From: Oscillospiraceae bacterium
Lineage (GTDB): Bacteria > Bacillota > Clostridia > Oscillospirales > Ruminococcaceae
Direction: 5' to 3'
Assembly: GCA_021201135.1 (NCBI GenBank)
Contig: JAJQGT010000009.1
Location: 1 to 48,714 of the forward strand
DNA length: 48,714 bases
Made by a program: the position numbers and the translations under genes. The notes under the pieces are model-generated. The model was not told where the DNA came from, did no database searches, and worked only from the letters and a program-made list of their open reading frames with translations. This document shows, in pieces, positions 26,268-33,623 of the stretch; position 1 is the first letter of the stretch; each line of letters starts with the position of its first letter.

Positions 26268-27251
26268 ATGCCAAAAGCACAATACGCAATTCTCCGATTT
26301 GCAAAGTACAAAGGACCGGAGATTTCAAACATAGAGGCTCACAATGAGCGTACGAAAGAAAAATACGCCAGTAATCCTGATGTGGACACAAGCAAGAGTC
26401 ACCTGAACTTTCATCTTGTTGAACCGCAAGGAAAGTATCGGACAGTTGCCGAACAGCAGATAAAAGAAGCCGGTTGCAGGACAAGGACGGACAGTGTTCG
26501 GCTTGTTGAGGCTCTTGTGACAGCAACGCCTGAGTTCTTCAAGGGCAAGAAGAAAGACGAAATTAAGGCATATTTTCAGGAAGCCCTTGACTTCATTAAG
26601 CAGAACCAAAGACCGGAAACAATAATATCCGCAACAGTACATATGGATGAGAAAACACCGCATATGCACCTATGCTTTGTGCCGTTGACGGAGGATAGCC
26701 GCTTGAGTGCCAAAGAAATTGTCGGGAACAAGAAGAAGCTCACCGAGTGGCAGGACAAGTTCTGGGGGCATATGGTCAGAAAGTACCCGGATTTGGAACG
26801 TGGAGAAAGTGCATCCCTTACAGGCAGAGACCACATCCCGCCGAGGGTATTCAAGCAGATGACTCAGCTCACTGCTCAGAAAGAAAAGTTGGAGGAACTA
26901 ATTTCAAGTGCAAACCTATTCAACGCCAAGGGCAGGATTGACGAGATAAAGAAACTCTTGGACAAGTACATCCCCGCTGTTGAGCAGATGCACACTACGC
27001 TTAAGAAGTACAATGTTGCCTTCACGACAACAACGTCCGAAAACAAGAAGCTGAAAAAGAAAAACGAACAGCTCACGCAGTCGCTTGAGAAATCTTCGAA
27101 AGAGAGTGTGCTTAAGAAGCTTGAGAATGAACGGTTGAGGCACCAGTGTCTTGATGCAGTGGAAATTCTGGAGAGGATTCCGCCGGAGGTTGTGAGGGCT
27201 TATACTCGCAAACCAAGCATACAACATAGAAAAACTGGATTGGAAAGATAA
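26268..27251 (+). CDS. MobV (Pre/Mob) family relaxase
   Basis: A 327-aa plasmid-type mobilization relaxase. The N-terminal NIEAHNERTKEKYASNPDVDTSKS segment and the HMDEKTPHMHLCFVP motif (H-x-D-E-x-x-P-H-x-H, near 129) are diagnostic of MobV. A long coiled-coil C-terminus (about 200-300) follows. AGGAGG lies 5 nt before the ATG. It would nick the element's oriT for mobilization by a helper conjugation system. Confidence 0.93.
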   Translation: MPKAQYAILRFAKYKGPEISNIEAHNERTKEKYASNPDVDTSKSHLNFHLVEPQGKYRTVAEQQIKEAGCRTRTDSVRLVEALVTATPEFFKGKKKDEIKAYFQEALDFIKQNQRPETIISATVHMDEKTPHMHLCFVPLTEDSRLSAKEIVGNKKKLTEWQDKFWGHMVRKYPDLERGESASLTGRDHIPPRVFKQMTQLTAQKEKLEELISSANLFNAKGRIDEIKKLLDKYIPAVEQMHTTLKKYNVAFTTTTSENKKLKKKNEQLTQSLEKSSKESVLKKLENERLRHQCLDAVEILERIPPEVVRAYTRKPSIQHRKTGLER

Positions 27252-27275
27252 ATTGAAATGAAAGGAAATTAGCCT

Positions 27276-27491
27276 ATGGCAGAAAACACAAAAGTAGAAT
27301 GGCTCGAAAGCGAACAGGTTCCACGTTTCCGGTGTGGTGGGCAGGAATATATCATGCTCAATGACAGCATTGAAGTTGTGATTGACGGGGTGCTTTACAG
27401 GGTAAAGAGCATCTACATAAACAACCTCACCTTTATGGGAGACGTTCTGGATGCCCTGACAATGGAAAAGATTAACCGGACAGCGGCATAA
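27276..27491 (+). CDS. Small conserved-looking element protein
   Basis: A 71-aa protein (VEWLESEQVPRFRCGGQEYI ... YRVKSIYINNLTFMGDVLDALTMEKI) with beta-rich character, placed between the relaxase and the integrase. GAAAGGAAA precedes the ATG. Many Clostridia elements carry short ORFs just before the serine recombinase. No function is recognised; an excisionase-like or transposon-accessory role is a guess. Confidence 0.6.
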   Translation: MAENTKVEWLESEQVPRFRCGGQEYIMLNDSIEVVIDGVLYRVKSIYINNLTFMGDVLDALTMEKINRTAA

Positions 27492-27517
27492 TTTTTCGTT
27501 TAGCTATAGAAATCTGA

Positions 27518-27535
27518 TGACAGATGCGGTATAAT
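27518..27535 (+). promoter_or_regulatory. Extended -10 promoter motif upstream of the integrase
   Basis: TGACAGATGCGGTATAAT carries TATAAT (27530-27535). It is almost identical to the motif at 15435-15452 (minus), suggesting a promoter family shared by the two elements. Confidence 0.5.
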
Positions 27536-27593
27536 GGTAGCAGGTAAAATCTGTTGTCATTATGCTGCATTCTAAGGAGGTTAAAATACAGAG

Positions 27594-28976
27594 ATGCAGG
27601 ATAATGCAATTTATAACGTAGGGATTTACGCCAGACTCAGTCGGGATGACGAAAGAACCGGCGAGTCGGTATCTATTGAGAACCAGAAGGAACTGCTTAA
27701 TAGATATGTCCGTGAACAGGGTTGGAATCTGATTGATTACTATATTGATGACGGAGTGTCAGGCACCACGTTCGACCGTCCTGGACTGAATCGACTTATT
27801 GGAGATGTCACCGCCGGAAAAGTCAATCTGGTGCTGTGCAAAGACCTTAGCCGTTGGGGACGGGATTATTAGGACAAGCACGTCCTGATTCCCGACCCAG
27901 TAACAGCTCCTGTTGTGAAGCGTATTTTTGACTTGCGTTGTCAAGGATATAGCTACCGGAAGATTGCCACTATACTCAACGAAGATGGTGTGCCTACGCC
28001 TCGTGATTACTATTACATGGCTTTGAGCAAGCAGAATCCACGAAGCGATGGAGGTTACTGGCAGGGGCAGACGGTCAAATCAATTCTTCAGAATCAGGTT
28101 TATCTGGGTCATACAGTGCAGAACAAGACGGGCAATGTGTCATATAAGGTTCACAAACTGGTTTCAAAGCCTACCGACGAGTGGATTAAAGTGGAGAATA
28201 CGCATGAGCCGCTTATCTCTCCGGAGGTCTGGGAGCAAGTGCGTCGGATGGATGAGCAGAATATGCGCAACCGCACAAAAAAGGACGGAACCACTGCTCT
28301 CTTTGCCGGACTTCTCTATTGTCTAGACTGTGGCAGTCCCATGAAGCATTGTCACGAATCCCGCAAGCACAAGGACGGCTCTGAGTCACCGTATCACAGC
28401 TATATCTGCAACCGATATGGTTTTGGAGGAAAAACGGCGTGTTCGGCTCATGTTCTCAATCAAAGGGTCATTACCAATATTGTTCTTCTTGACATCCGTT
28501 TGAAAGCAATGTGGGCGCAGAACAATCCTGAAGACCTGAAAGAGAAGATTCGCCGGCAGAAGCACTCTGCCGAAGCAGAACAGCTCCGTTCCCTGCAAGG
28601 GACACTGGTAGCCACGGAAAAGCGATTGTCCGAGTTGGAGCGGTTGGTTATGAGTGCCTATGAAGACAAAGTGAAAGGGGAAATCCCCGAAGCCCTCTGT
28701 GTGCAACTTCTGCATCGGTACGAGGACGAACGTCTGGAAAAATTAGAGCAGAAGGCAGAACTCACCGCCAGAATAGAGGCGATGGAACAGGTCGAGAGCG
28801 AAACTGACGAGTGGATTGACATGATTCAGGATTACTCCCATCTGGAAGAACTTGACCGTCCCACGCTACTGCGTCTCATCAATCGGATTGAGGTCGGCGA
28901 GCGCAAGATGGTGAACGGTCAGGACGAACGTGAAATCAAAATTTATTACAACTTTGTCGGGTTTGTAGAAGTGTAA
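27594..28976 (+). pseudogene. Serine integrase of the inner element, internally deleted
   Basis: The N-terminal 92 residues are a normal resolvase start (VGIYARLSRDDERTGES, DGVSGTTFDRPGL, CKDLSRWGRDY). A TAG (27870-27872) directly follows GRDY, and the same frame resumes as DKHVLIPDPVTAPVVKRIFDL and runs to 28976. Full-length relatives have about 90-100 residues between these blocks, including the catalytic helix and the N-x-x-N-E-x-Y-A-R-D motif. The gap is therefore an internal deletion with a stop at the junction. The remaining recombinase domain, zinc ribbon (LLYCLDCGSPMKH) and coiled coil are intact. AGGAGG lies upstream of the ATG. Confidence 0.85.
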
Positions 28977-29007
28977 GAAAACTTTAATGGCAATCATACA
29001 GGAGAAC

Positions 29008-29033
29008 ATCGTTCTTTATGTAAGGTTGTCGTT
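29008..29033. other. Right attachment site (attR) of the inner element
   Basis: The arm ATCGTTCTTTATGTAAGGT (29008-29026), then TG, then the core TCGTT (29029-29033), after which the recombinase gene resumes. It is the inverted counterpart of the arm at 18359-18377. Confidence 0.85.
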
Positions 29034-29474
29034 GATGAGATTCTTCATCGGAACGGTAAGAGCATCACCGTTCCGCCACTCGTTAAGAGTATCGAAGTTG
29101 TCATTGATGGCGACGAGTCTGACTCCAAGAACTGGGAAAATCATCTGAAGGTATCTTCCAACTTCGATGTAGTTTCTACCGAAACGGGACAAATCTTTTA
29201 CGACGATACAGTTGACCGCTCCACACTCTAAGTCTTCATAAAGTTGTTTCCATGCAGGTCTTTCAAAATTAGAGCCGGAGTAACCGTCATCGGCATACTC
29301 ATCCACCAAGCAAAACTCAGGTTTGCTCTCTATGTAATCAGTTATGAGTTTTCTCTGATTCGAGATAGAGTCGCTTTCGTACTTGTCGCCGTCATCACGG
29401 GAAAGGCGCAGATAGATGGCGGTTCTGTATATCGTCTGATTTGTTTTTCTTCTTGGGCTATACTCTGTAGTCAT
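29029..29474 (-). pseudogene. N-terminal catalytic half of the split serine recombinase
   Basis: Encodes about 149 residues of the resolvase catalytic domain: TAIYLRLSRDDGDKYESDS with the Ser nucleophile at 25, DDGYSGSNFERPAW, VKDLSRFGRNYIEVG, and VPMKNLIND. It then runs into the inner element and stops at 29016. The rest of the gene is at 17115-18348. GGAG precedes the ATG by 11 nt. The gene follows a DUF6870 gene and would be followed by the second recombinase (15467-17110). Confidence 0.9.
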
Positions 29475-29513
29475 CTTCTGCCTATCTCCTTTCTCTGAAT
29501 TTCTATAACCGCA

Positions 29514-29828
29514 TCAACCACAGATGGTGCGAATGTAATGACGGAGTGATTCCTCCATGGATTTCTTTCCGGCAAAGCTTATCTTAATAACCATGCCGTG
29601 GTCGAGATAGCAATACGGGTTCTTGATTTGCCGGATGTAATCTACGATTCGTTCCACCGGAGGAAGCGAAGTATCAATCTCGACTGTGTTGATGTCAACG
29701 AGCGTTGACTTGTCCACAGTTCGCACATCGACGTTCTTCATTTCTTCAAGCTGTTTTAATAACTCCCTCGCTTCTTCCCTCGTGACCGGCGTGTACTCCT
29801 TTTTCTGTTCTGTTTTCTTTTTTGTCAT
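29514..29828 (-). CDS. DUF6870 family protein
   Basis: A 104-aa protein with the family pattern VDVRTVDKSTLVDINTVEID, ERIVDYIRQIKNPYCYL and VIKISFAGKKSMEE. Such proteins are common next to serine recombinases on Firmicutes conjugative and mobilizable elements; their function is unknown. The ATG at 29828 is chosen because AGGAGG lies 10 nt upstream. It precedes the split recombinase and was probably co-transcribed with it. Confidence 0.8.
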   Translation of the reverse strand: MTKKKTEQKKEYTPVTREEARELLKQLEEMKNVDVRTVDKSTLVDINTVEIDTSLPPVERIVDYIRQIKNPYCYLDHGMVIKISFAGKKSMEESLRHYIRTICG

Positions 29829-29943
29829 TACTCTTGTACCTCCTGAAGTATAACACATTTTGCTTTGTAAGTCAATGCTTTAAAGCGATAAAAAGCTATT
29901 CCTTGCAAAATATTTTTTTGGAGAAGGAAACCTTAACGGTTTT

Positions 29944-30117
29944 TTATCCCCTTCACTAACACAGACAGCACAGACTTCCTGACAAGCTTTTTTGAAAATT
30001 TCGAATTTTCTTTTCAAGTAGCTTTTCAAAAGTGGTCTGAAATCTGTGTTAATGAGGGGATAAAGTAGCAAGAGCAAGATACGCCCTGTCGAACATTTAC
30101 TCAAAAATGAGTAAATG
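29944..30117. other. Candidate oriT region of the outer element
   Basis: An imperfect long inverted repeat has arms TTTATCCCC...TAACACAG (29944-29965) and CTGTGTTA...GGGGATAAA (30044-30064). It is followed by a perfect hairpin with 10-bp arms CATTTACTCA / TGAGTAAATG (30094-30117). The stretch 29829-30293 is otherwise gene-free and lies directly upstream of mobC and the relaxase, the usual place for oriT. Confidence 0.55.
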
Positions 30118-30293
30118 CCGACGGACTCTCTTGATGGGAATTTCGATTTCCCATACCCTCGATTAACGCAAAACTGAAAAGTTTTGCAATTTGTTTCCCA
30201 TTAAAAATGGTCACAGCGGATATGTCGGAGACATCCCGGTCACGGTTTCCGTGTGTTCCGCCTGTGGCAAAAATTAAGAAAAGAGGTTTTACT

Positions 30294-30698
30294 ATGGCAC
30301 AGCCAAAAAAAGACACTGACTTAGTACGTCAGCATCGAGTTGCATTCCGTTTATCTGATGTGGAGTATGAGATAGTTAAAAAGCGATCAGAAAGTGCAGG
30401 AGTAAGTATGTCCGAGTATATGCGAAAAGCCTTGCTCGGTGGAAAACTCACTGTCACTCACGAGATAGTTGCGGAGTTTCCAGACATTCGAGAAGAAATG
30501 AAAAAAATCAGCTTTCTCTTGAACAACATTGCGAATAACATCAATCAGATTGCGAAGTATTTTAATACGGGTGGTCTGCGCTCTCAGGCAGTTACCGCTG
30601 AGTTGGAGCAAGCTCTTAACGCTGTTTTAAAAATGCACTTTGACGTTGCAAGGATGGTGGATGAAGTACATGGCAATCTTAAAGCACGGTACAAGTAA
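30294..30698 (+). CDS. MobC-like mobilization accessory protein
   Basis: A 134-aa relaxosome protein. The N-terminus is a ribbon-helix-helix DNA-binding region (HRVAFRLSDVEYEIVKKRSESAGVSMSEYMRKALLGG). It is followed by the family helix LLNNIANNINQIAKYFNTGG, typical of MobC. AGAGG lies 8 nt before the ATG at 30294. Its end overlaps the relaxase start by 29 nt. It should bind the oriT just upstream and help the relaxase nick. Confidence 0.9.
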   Translation: MAQPKKDTDLVRQHRVAFRLSDVEYEIVKKRSESAGVSMSEYMRKALLGGKLTVTHEIVAEFPDIREEMKKISFLLNNIANNINQIAKYFNTGGLRSQAVTAELEQALNAVLKMHFDVARMVDEVHGNLKARYK

Positions 30699-32355
30699 AA
30701 ATTCCAATTACAATGACGTTTTTTCTTATCTCCTATATGAGCATGACGAGTATACAATGAAGCCTGTCCTCGATGAGAACGGAAACCTGGTGCGGAGGCG
30801 GGACTACATCCTCGACGGCATCAACTGCGACCCGTTCACCTATGCCGAGGAGTGCCAAGAGCTCAACGGGCGGTTCCGCAAGAATCAGAAACCGGACGAA
30901 ATCAGGGCGCACCATTACATAATCAGTTTCGATCCTCTCGACCAGTCTGAGTGCGGGCTGACCGGTGAGAAAGCACAAGAACTGGGTATAGAATTTGCAA
31001 AAAAGAATTTCCCCGGACATCAGACTTTGGTATGCACCCATATGGACGGACACAACGGGAGTGGCAATATTCATGTTCATATTGTCTTTAACAGTTTGAG
31101 AAAATACGACATTGAACAGCCTGACTATTCGGAGCGTTCTTGTGACAGTCGTGCCGGATATAAGCATCATCCTACGTTAGAGTATTTGGACAGTATGCGA
31201 GCATCCCTTATGGAAATCTGCAACCGAGAAGGATTACATCAAGTTGAATTGCTTACCCCTTCGGAGAATAAGATTTCAGAACGAGAGTATTGGGCAAAGA
31301 AGCGGGGACAGTCTGAACTTGATAAGACAAACAAGGAAGTTATTGAATTTGGATTAACACCTGCGAAGACCGTCTTTCAAACACAGAAACAATTTCTCAG
31401 AGATGCGATTTCTGACGTTTCGAATTCAGCGACCTCTTTTGATGAATTTCAAAAAGTGCTTCTCGAAAAGTATTTGATTCAAGTCACGGATAAAAAATAC
31501 CGCTACACTTATCTCCATCCTGAGCGGAGTAAGAACATAACTGAACGTGCTTTGGGTACAAACTACGGTAAAGAGTACATGATGAAGTTGTTCGAAAAAA
31601 ACACTCTGAAAAATCAGGTTGCAGAGAGCCTTATTGAAGAAAATCCTCTTGATTCCTCTGAGGATGTCAACGACATTCAGGACATTCAGATAGATTACTC
31701 ATTTTCGCCGACTATCTTCGGAGATTCACCACCGGATTATGTCGAAGTCTTCTTCCTGAAATCCGATTTGAGATTGGTCGTGGACTTGCAGAACAACGTC
31801 AAGGCACAGCAAAGTCGGGCGTATATGCAGAAAGTCAAGCTCACGAACTTGAAGCAGATGGCGCAGACTATCGTCTATGTTCAGCAACATGGGTACGATA
31901 CGAGGGACGCACTTCAGAACTCTTACGACGAAATACTTGCAAAGAGAGTCGAAGCCCGAAAAGAGCTTCGAGAAATCGAGGACAAGCTGAAGGACATCAA
32001 CGAGGTTATCCGCTATATGGGACAGTATCTCTCCAACAAAAAAGTTTTCAGTGAAATGCTGAACGCAAAGAACAAGAAGAAGTTTCGTGAAGCGCACCCA
32101 TCGGAGATAGAGACTTACGAAGCGGCAGTTAGGTTTTTAAAAGGGCGATACACTGATGGCAAGATTCCTTCGATGAAGGCTCTGCAAGAGGAAAAGCAAA
32201 GTCTGACTATTCGCAGGGATGCTAAACAGAGCTCTTACAATTACCTGTACGATTACACACAGGAATTGAAAACGGTTTGCTCGAATATGGATGCGATTTT
32301 GAATCCGCCGCAGGAGAAAGAAACTAAGAAGACGAAACAGCAAGAGATTTCTTGA
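30670..32355 (+). CDS. Relaxase/mobilization nuclease
   Basis: A 561-aa relaxase of the relaxase/mobilization nuclease domain family. The N-terminal Tyr-rich segment (NSNYNDVFSYLLYEHDEY), AHHYIISFDPLD and the metal-binding HVHIVFNSL (H-x-H) are the three expected motifs. A long helical/coiled C-terminus (about 380-540) follows. The ATG at 30670 lies inside the end of mobC. Base composition changes inside the gene: roughly 30760-30960 is clearly GC-richer than the rest, suggesting a mosaic origin. Confidence 0.9.
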   Translation: MAILKHGTSKNSNYNDVFSYLLYEHDEYTMKPVLDENGNLVRRRDYILDGINCDPFTYAEECQELNGRFRKNQKPDEIRAHHYIISFDPLDQSECGLTGEKAQELGIEFAKKNFPGHQTLVCTHMDGHNGSGNIHVHIVFNSLRKYDIEQPDYSERSCDSRAGYKHHPTLEYLDSMRASLMEICNREGLHQVELLTPSENKISEREYWAKKRGQSELDKTNKEVIEFGLTPAKTVFQTQKQFLRDAISDVSNSATSFDEFQKVLLEKYLIQVTDKKYRYTYLHPERSKNITERALGTNYGKEYMMKLFEKNTLKNQVAESLIEENPLDSSEDVNDIQDIQIDYSFSPTIFGDSPPDYVEVFFLKSDLRLVVDLQNNVKAQQSRAYMQKVKLTNLKQMAQTIVYVQQHGYDTRDALQNSYDEILAKRVEARKELREIEDKLKDINEVIRYMGQYLSNKKVFSEMLNAKNKKKFREAHPSEIETYEAAVRFLKGRYTDGKIPSMKALQEEKQSLTIRRDAKQSSYNYLYDYTQELKTVCSNMDAILNPPQEKETKKTKQQEIS

Positions 32356-32365
32356 CATAAAAATA

Positions 32366-32423
32366 AGCCCGGACGGTTAGTATCACTGCTTTCGCAGTGA
32401 AATATAACCGTCTGGGCTTTTTC
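32366..32423. terminator. Bidirectional terminator between relaxase and PBECR4 genes
   Basis: Outer arms AGCCCGGACGGTTA and TAACCGTCTGGGCT flank an inner CACTGC/GCAGTG hairpin, and a T run follows on the plus strand. It separates two convergent genes. Confidence 0.8.
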
Positions 32424-32442
32424 ATTTATACCCTGCATGATG

Positions 32443-33081
32443 CTATCCTTTACATCTCAATAAACTATCGTCAAGCTTCTCCTGCACTCCGCTTGGCAAA
32501 TCCTCTATTTTCATTCTCTTGTCCATATACATAATCGTATCATACTTTCGGGTGTCATTACGCTTAGAGAAAATATACTGCACTTCAAATGCTCCGTCAG
32601 CTCGCTCGAAGCTGTCCTCAACTCTGAAACTGCGGGCAATGTAGTGATCACCGACGACGGTGCCGTTGCTATTGGTGTCTTCGCTCAGGCAAACAGTCAG
32701 TTGAAGGTCTGTCAAGCCAAACTTATATGTAAAAGTGTTGGTTTCCGTGTCTTCTAACATGAACAGTTCCGAATCAATGACCTTGCACAGATTCCCAAGC
32801 TGGGTCATTTTCTTCATGCACAAATCGTAAGGATGCCTTGAACTGAAGAAAATCTGCTTGGGCTTCAGCTTTTTGCGGATTGCGTCCTTATAAAACTGCT
32901 CGGCAGATGAATTTGTATCCACTCCAGTCAGGTGCATAAAGTCTTTCGTCCTATAGACAACTTCAATTGCACGTCCTTCAAAGACATACAGGAACGAGCG
33001 ACCGACCATTTTCGTCTTATACTCTTCGGCTACCCGCATGATGATTTCTGTTATTCTTGCTTTGTCCTATATCTTGCTCAT
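32443..33081 (-). pseudogene. PBECR4-domain protein with early stop codon
   Basis: The protein resembles the PBECR4 domain, a BECR-fold RNase-like domain of phages and mobile elements: SFLYVFEGRAIEVVYRTKDF, MHLTGVDTNSSAEQFYKDA and YKFGLTDLQLTVCL. The natural start appears to be the ATG at 33081 (AAGGA 6 nt upstream), giving MSKI, then TAG (33067-33069), then DKARITEIIMRVAEEYK in the same frame. A CAG to TAG change would explain it. Reinitiation at the ATG at 33039 could still give 198 aa, so function is uncertain rather than excluded. Confidence 0.7.
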
Positions 33082-33115
33082 GGTTCATCCTTCTTTGGTG
33101 GCTTTTGTGGTTATA

Positions 33116-33387
33116 GCAGAAAAATAGCGGACGATATAATACCGCCCGCCTTTTAATCGCTGTTGCGTGTTATAATGCTGGCTGTCAGCCCCAGTATCCT
33201 ACCGAATACCTGACAGACGCTTTCGCATCCATCTCCATGGGAAATTTAAGTCCCCCATGCGGACTACACCTGTATCCCAGATGCCGGGCCCAGCGTCCTA
33301 CCGAACGCCTATCCGCCGTGGGCTTTACCCTGCCCCACGCGCAGTACAGCTTTAACGTGCCGCCGCACGGAAGACGTCTCTGTCTTC
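33116..33387 (-). ncRNA. Candidate structured noncoding RNA, about 270 nt
   Basis: No gene fits here. A consensus promoter points into it, and the minus strand folds into many hairpins. These include GAAGAC/GTCTTC at the 5' end, CGTGC/GCACG, GTGGG/CCCAC, CATGGG/CCCATG, a GATGC-GAAA-GCGTC tetraloop, and a CTGTCAG/CTGACAG stem. Two hairpins share one loop: 33289-33309 and 33190-33210, both GGNNTTCGGTAGGANNC, with NN = CG/CG in one and TA/TA in the other. A terminator-like stem (GCGGGCG/CGTCCGC) then TATTTTT ends it near 33116. It is not a tRNA, tmRNA or RNase P RNA by its motifs; raiA-type or another large RNA class is possible. Confidence 0.7.
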
Positions 33388-33393
33388 ACTTAT

Positions 33394-33422
33394 ATTATAC
33401 TCAAAAAGGGGCATAATGTCAA
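33394..33422 (-). promoter_or_regulatory. Perfect consensus promoter of the ncRNA
   Basis: On the minus strand TTGACA (33417-33422), a 17-nt spacer and TATAAT (33394-33399) match the sigma-A consensus at all 12 positions. Predicted start about 33387, at the first hairpin of the structured RNA. Such a perfect promoter suggests an abundant transcript. Confidence 0.85.
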
Positions 33423-33574
33423 CTTAAATTTAATTTTTTTACTTGGGAATTTGAGAATTTACAATCTGTTCACAACTGCAAACACAGTAATCAAGCCAGA
33501 TTATGCTTATTGATTTGCTCACTCTTCCTACTTAAGTATAACTGCTTCGATACAAAAAATCAACTACTTTTTCT

Positions 33575-33612
33575 ATCAAAAAAGCCTCTGGCACCACATA
33601 TAAGTGCCAGAG
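33575..33612 (-). terminator. Intrinsic terminator of the YodL/TTRAP operon
   Basis: On the minus strand CTCTGGCAC pairs with GTGCCAGAG (33604-33612 and 33586-33594) and is followed by TTTTTT. It lies just past the YodL-protein stop at 33624. Confidence 0.85.
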
Positions 33613-33623
33613 ACTTCTCTTTC

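Larger units (their letters stand above)
18354..29033. mobile_element. Inner integrative mobilizable element, 10.68 kb
   Basis: The element is bounded by inverted 19-bp arms and a duplicated TCGTT, and it interrupts a serine recombinase gene. Contents from left to right: terminator, FtsX-type ABC transporter, secreted Cys-rich protein, small secreted peptide, XRE-TPR regulator, hypothetical protein, primase, SF3-type helicase, MobV relaxase, small protein, and a damaged serine integrase next to the right end. No conjugation pilus genes are present, so transfer would need a helper. The integrase deletion suggests it is now immobile on its own. Confidence 0.85.

Noticed and set aside
28988-29030. 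Start of another recombinase (MAIIQENIVLYVRLS) on the plus strand
   Set aside because: The frame runs directly into the inverted catalytic half of the split gene and has no continuation. The IVLYVR coding is that of the attachment arm.
33082-33420. tRNA, tmRNA, RNase P or SRP RNA in the structured stretch
   Set aside because: No cloverleaf, no CCA end and none of the diagnostic motifs of those RNAs was seen; left as an unassigned structured RNA.
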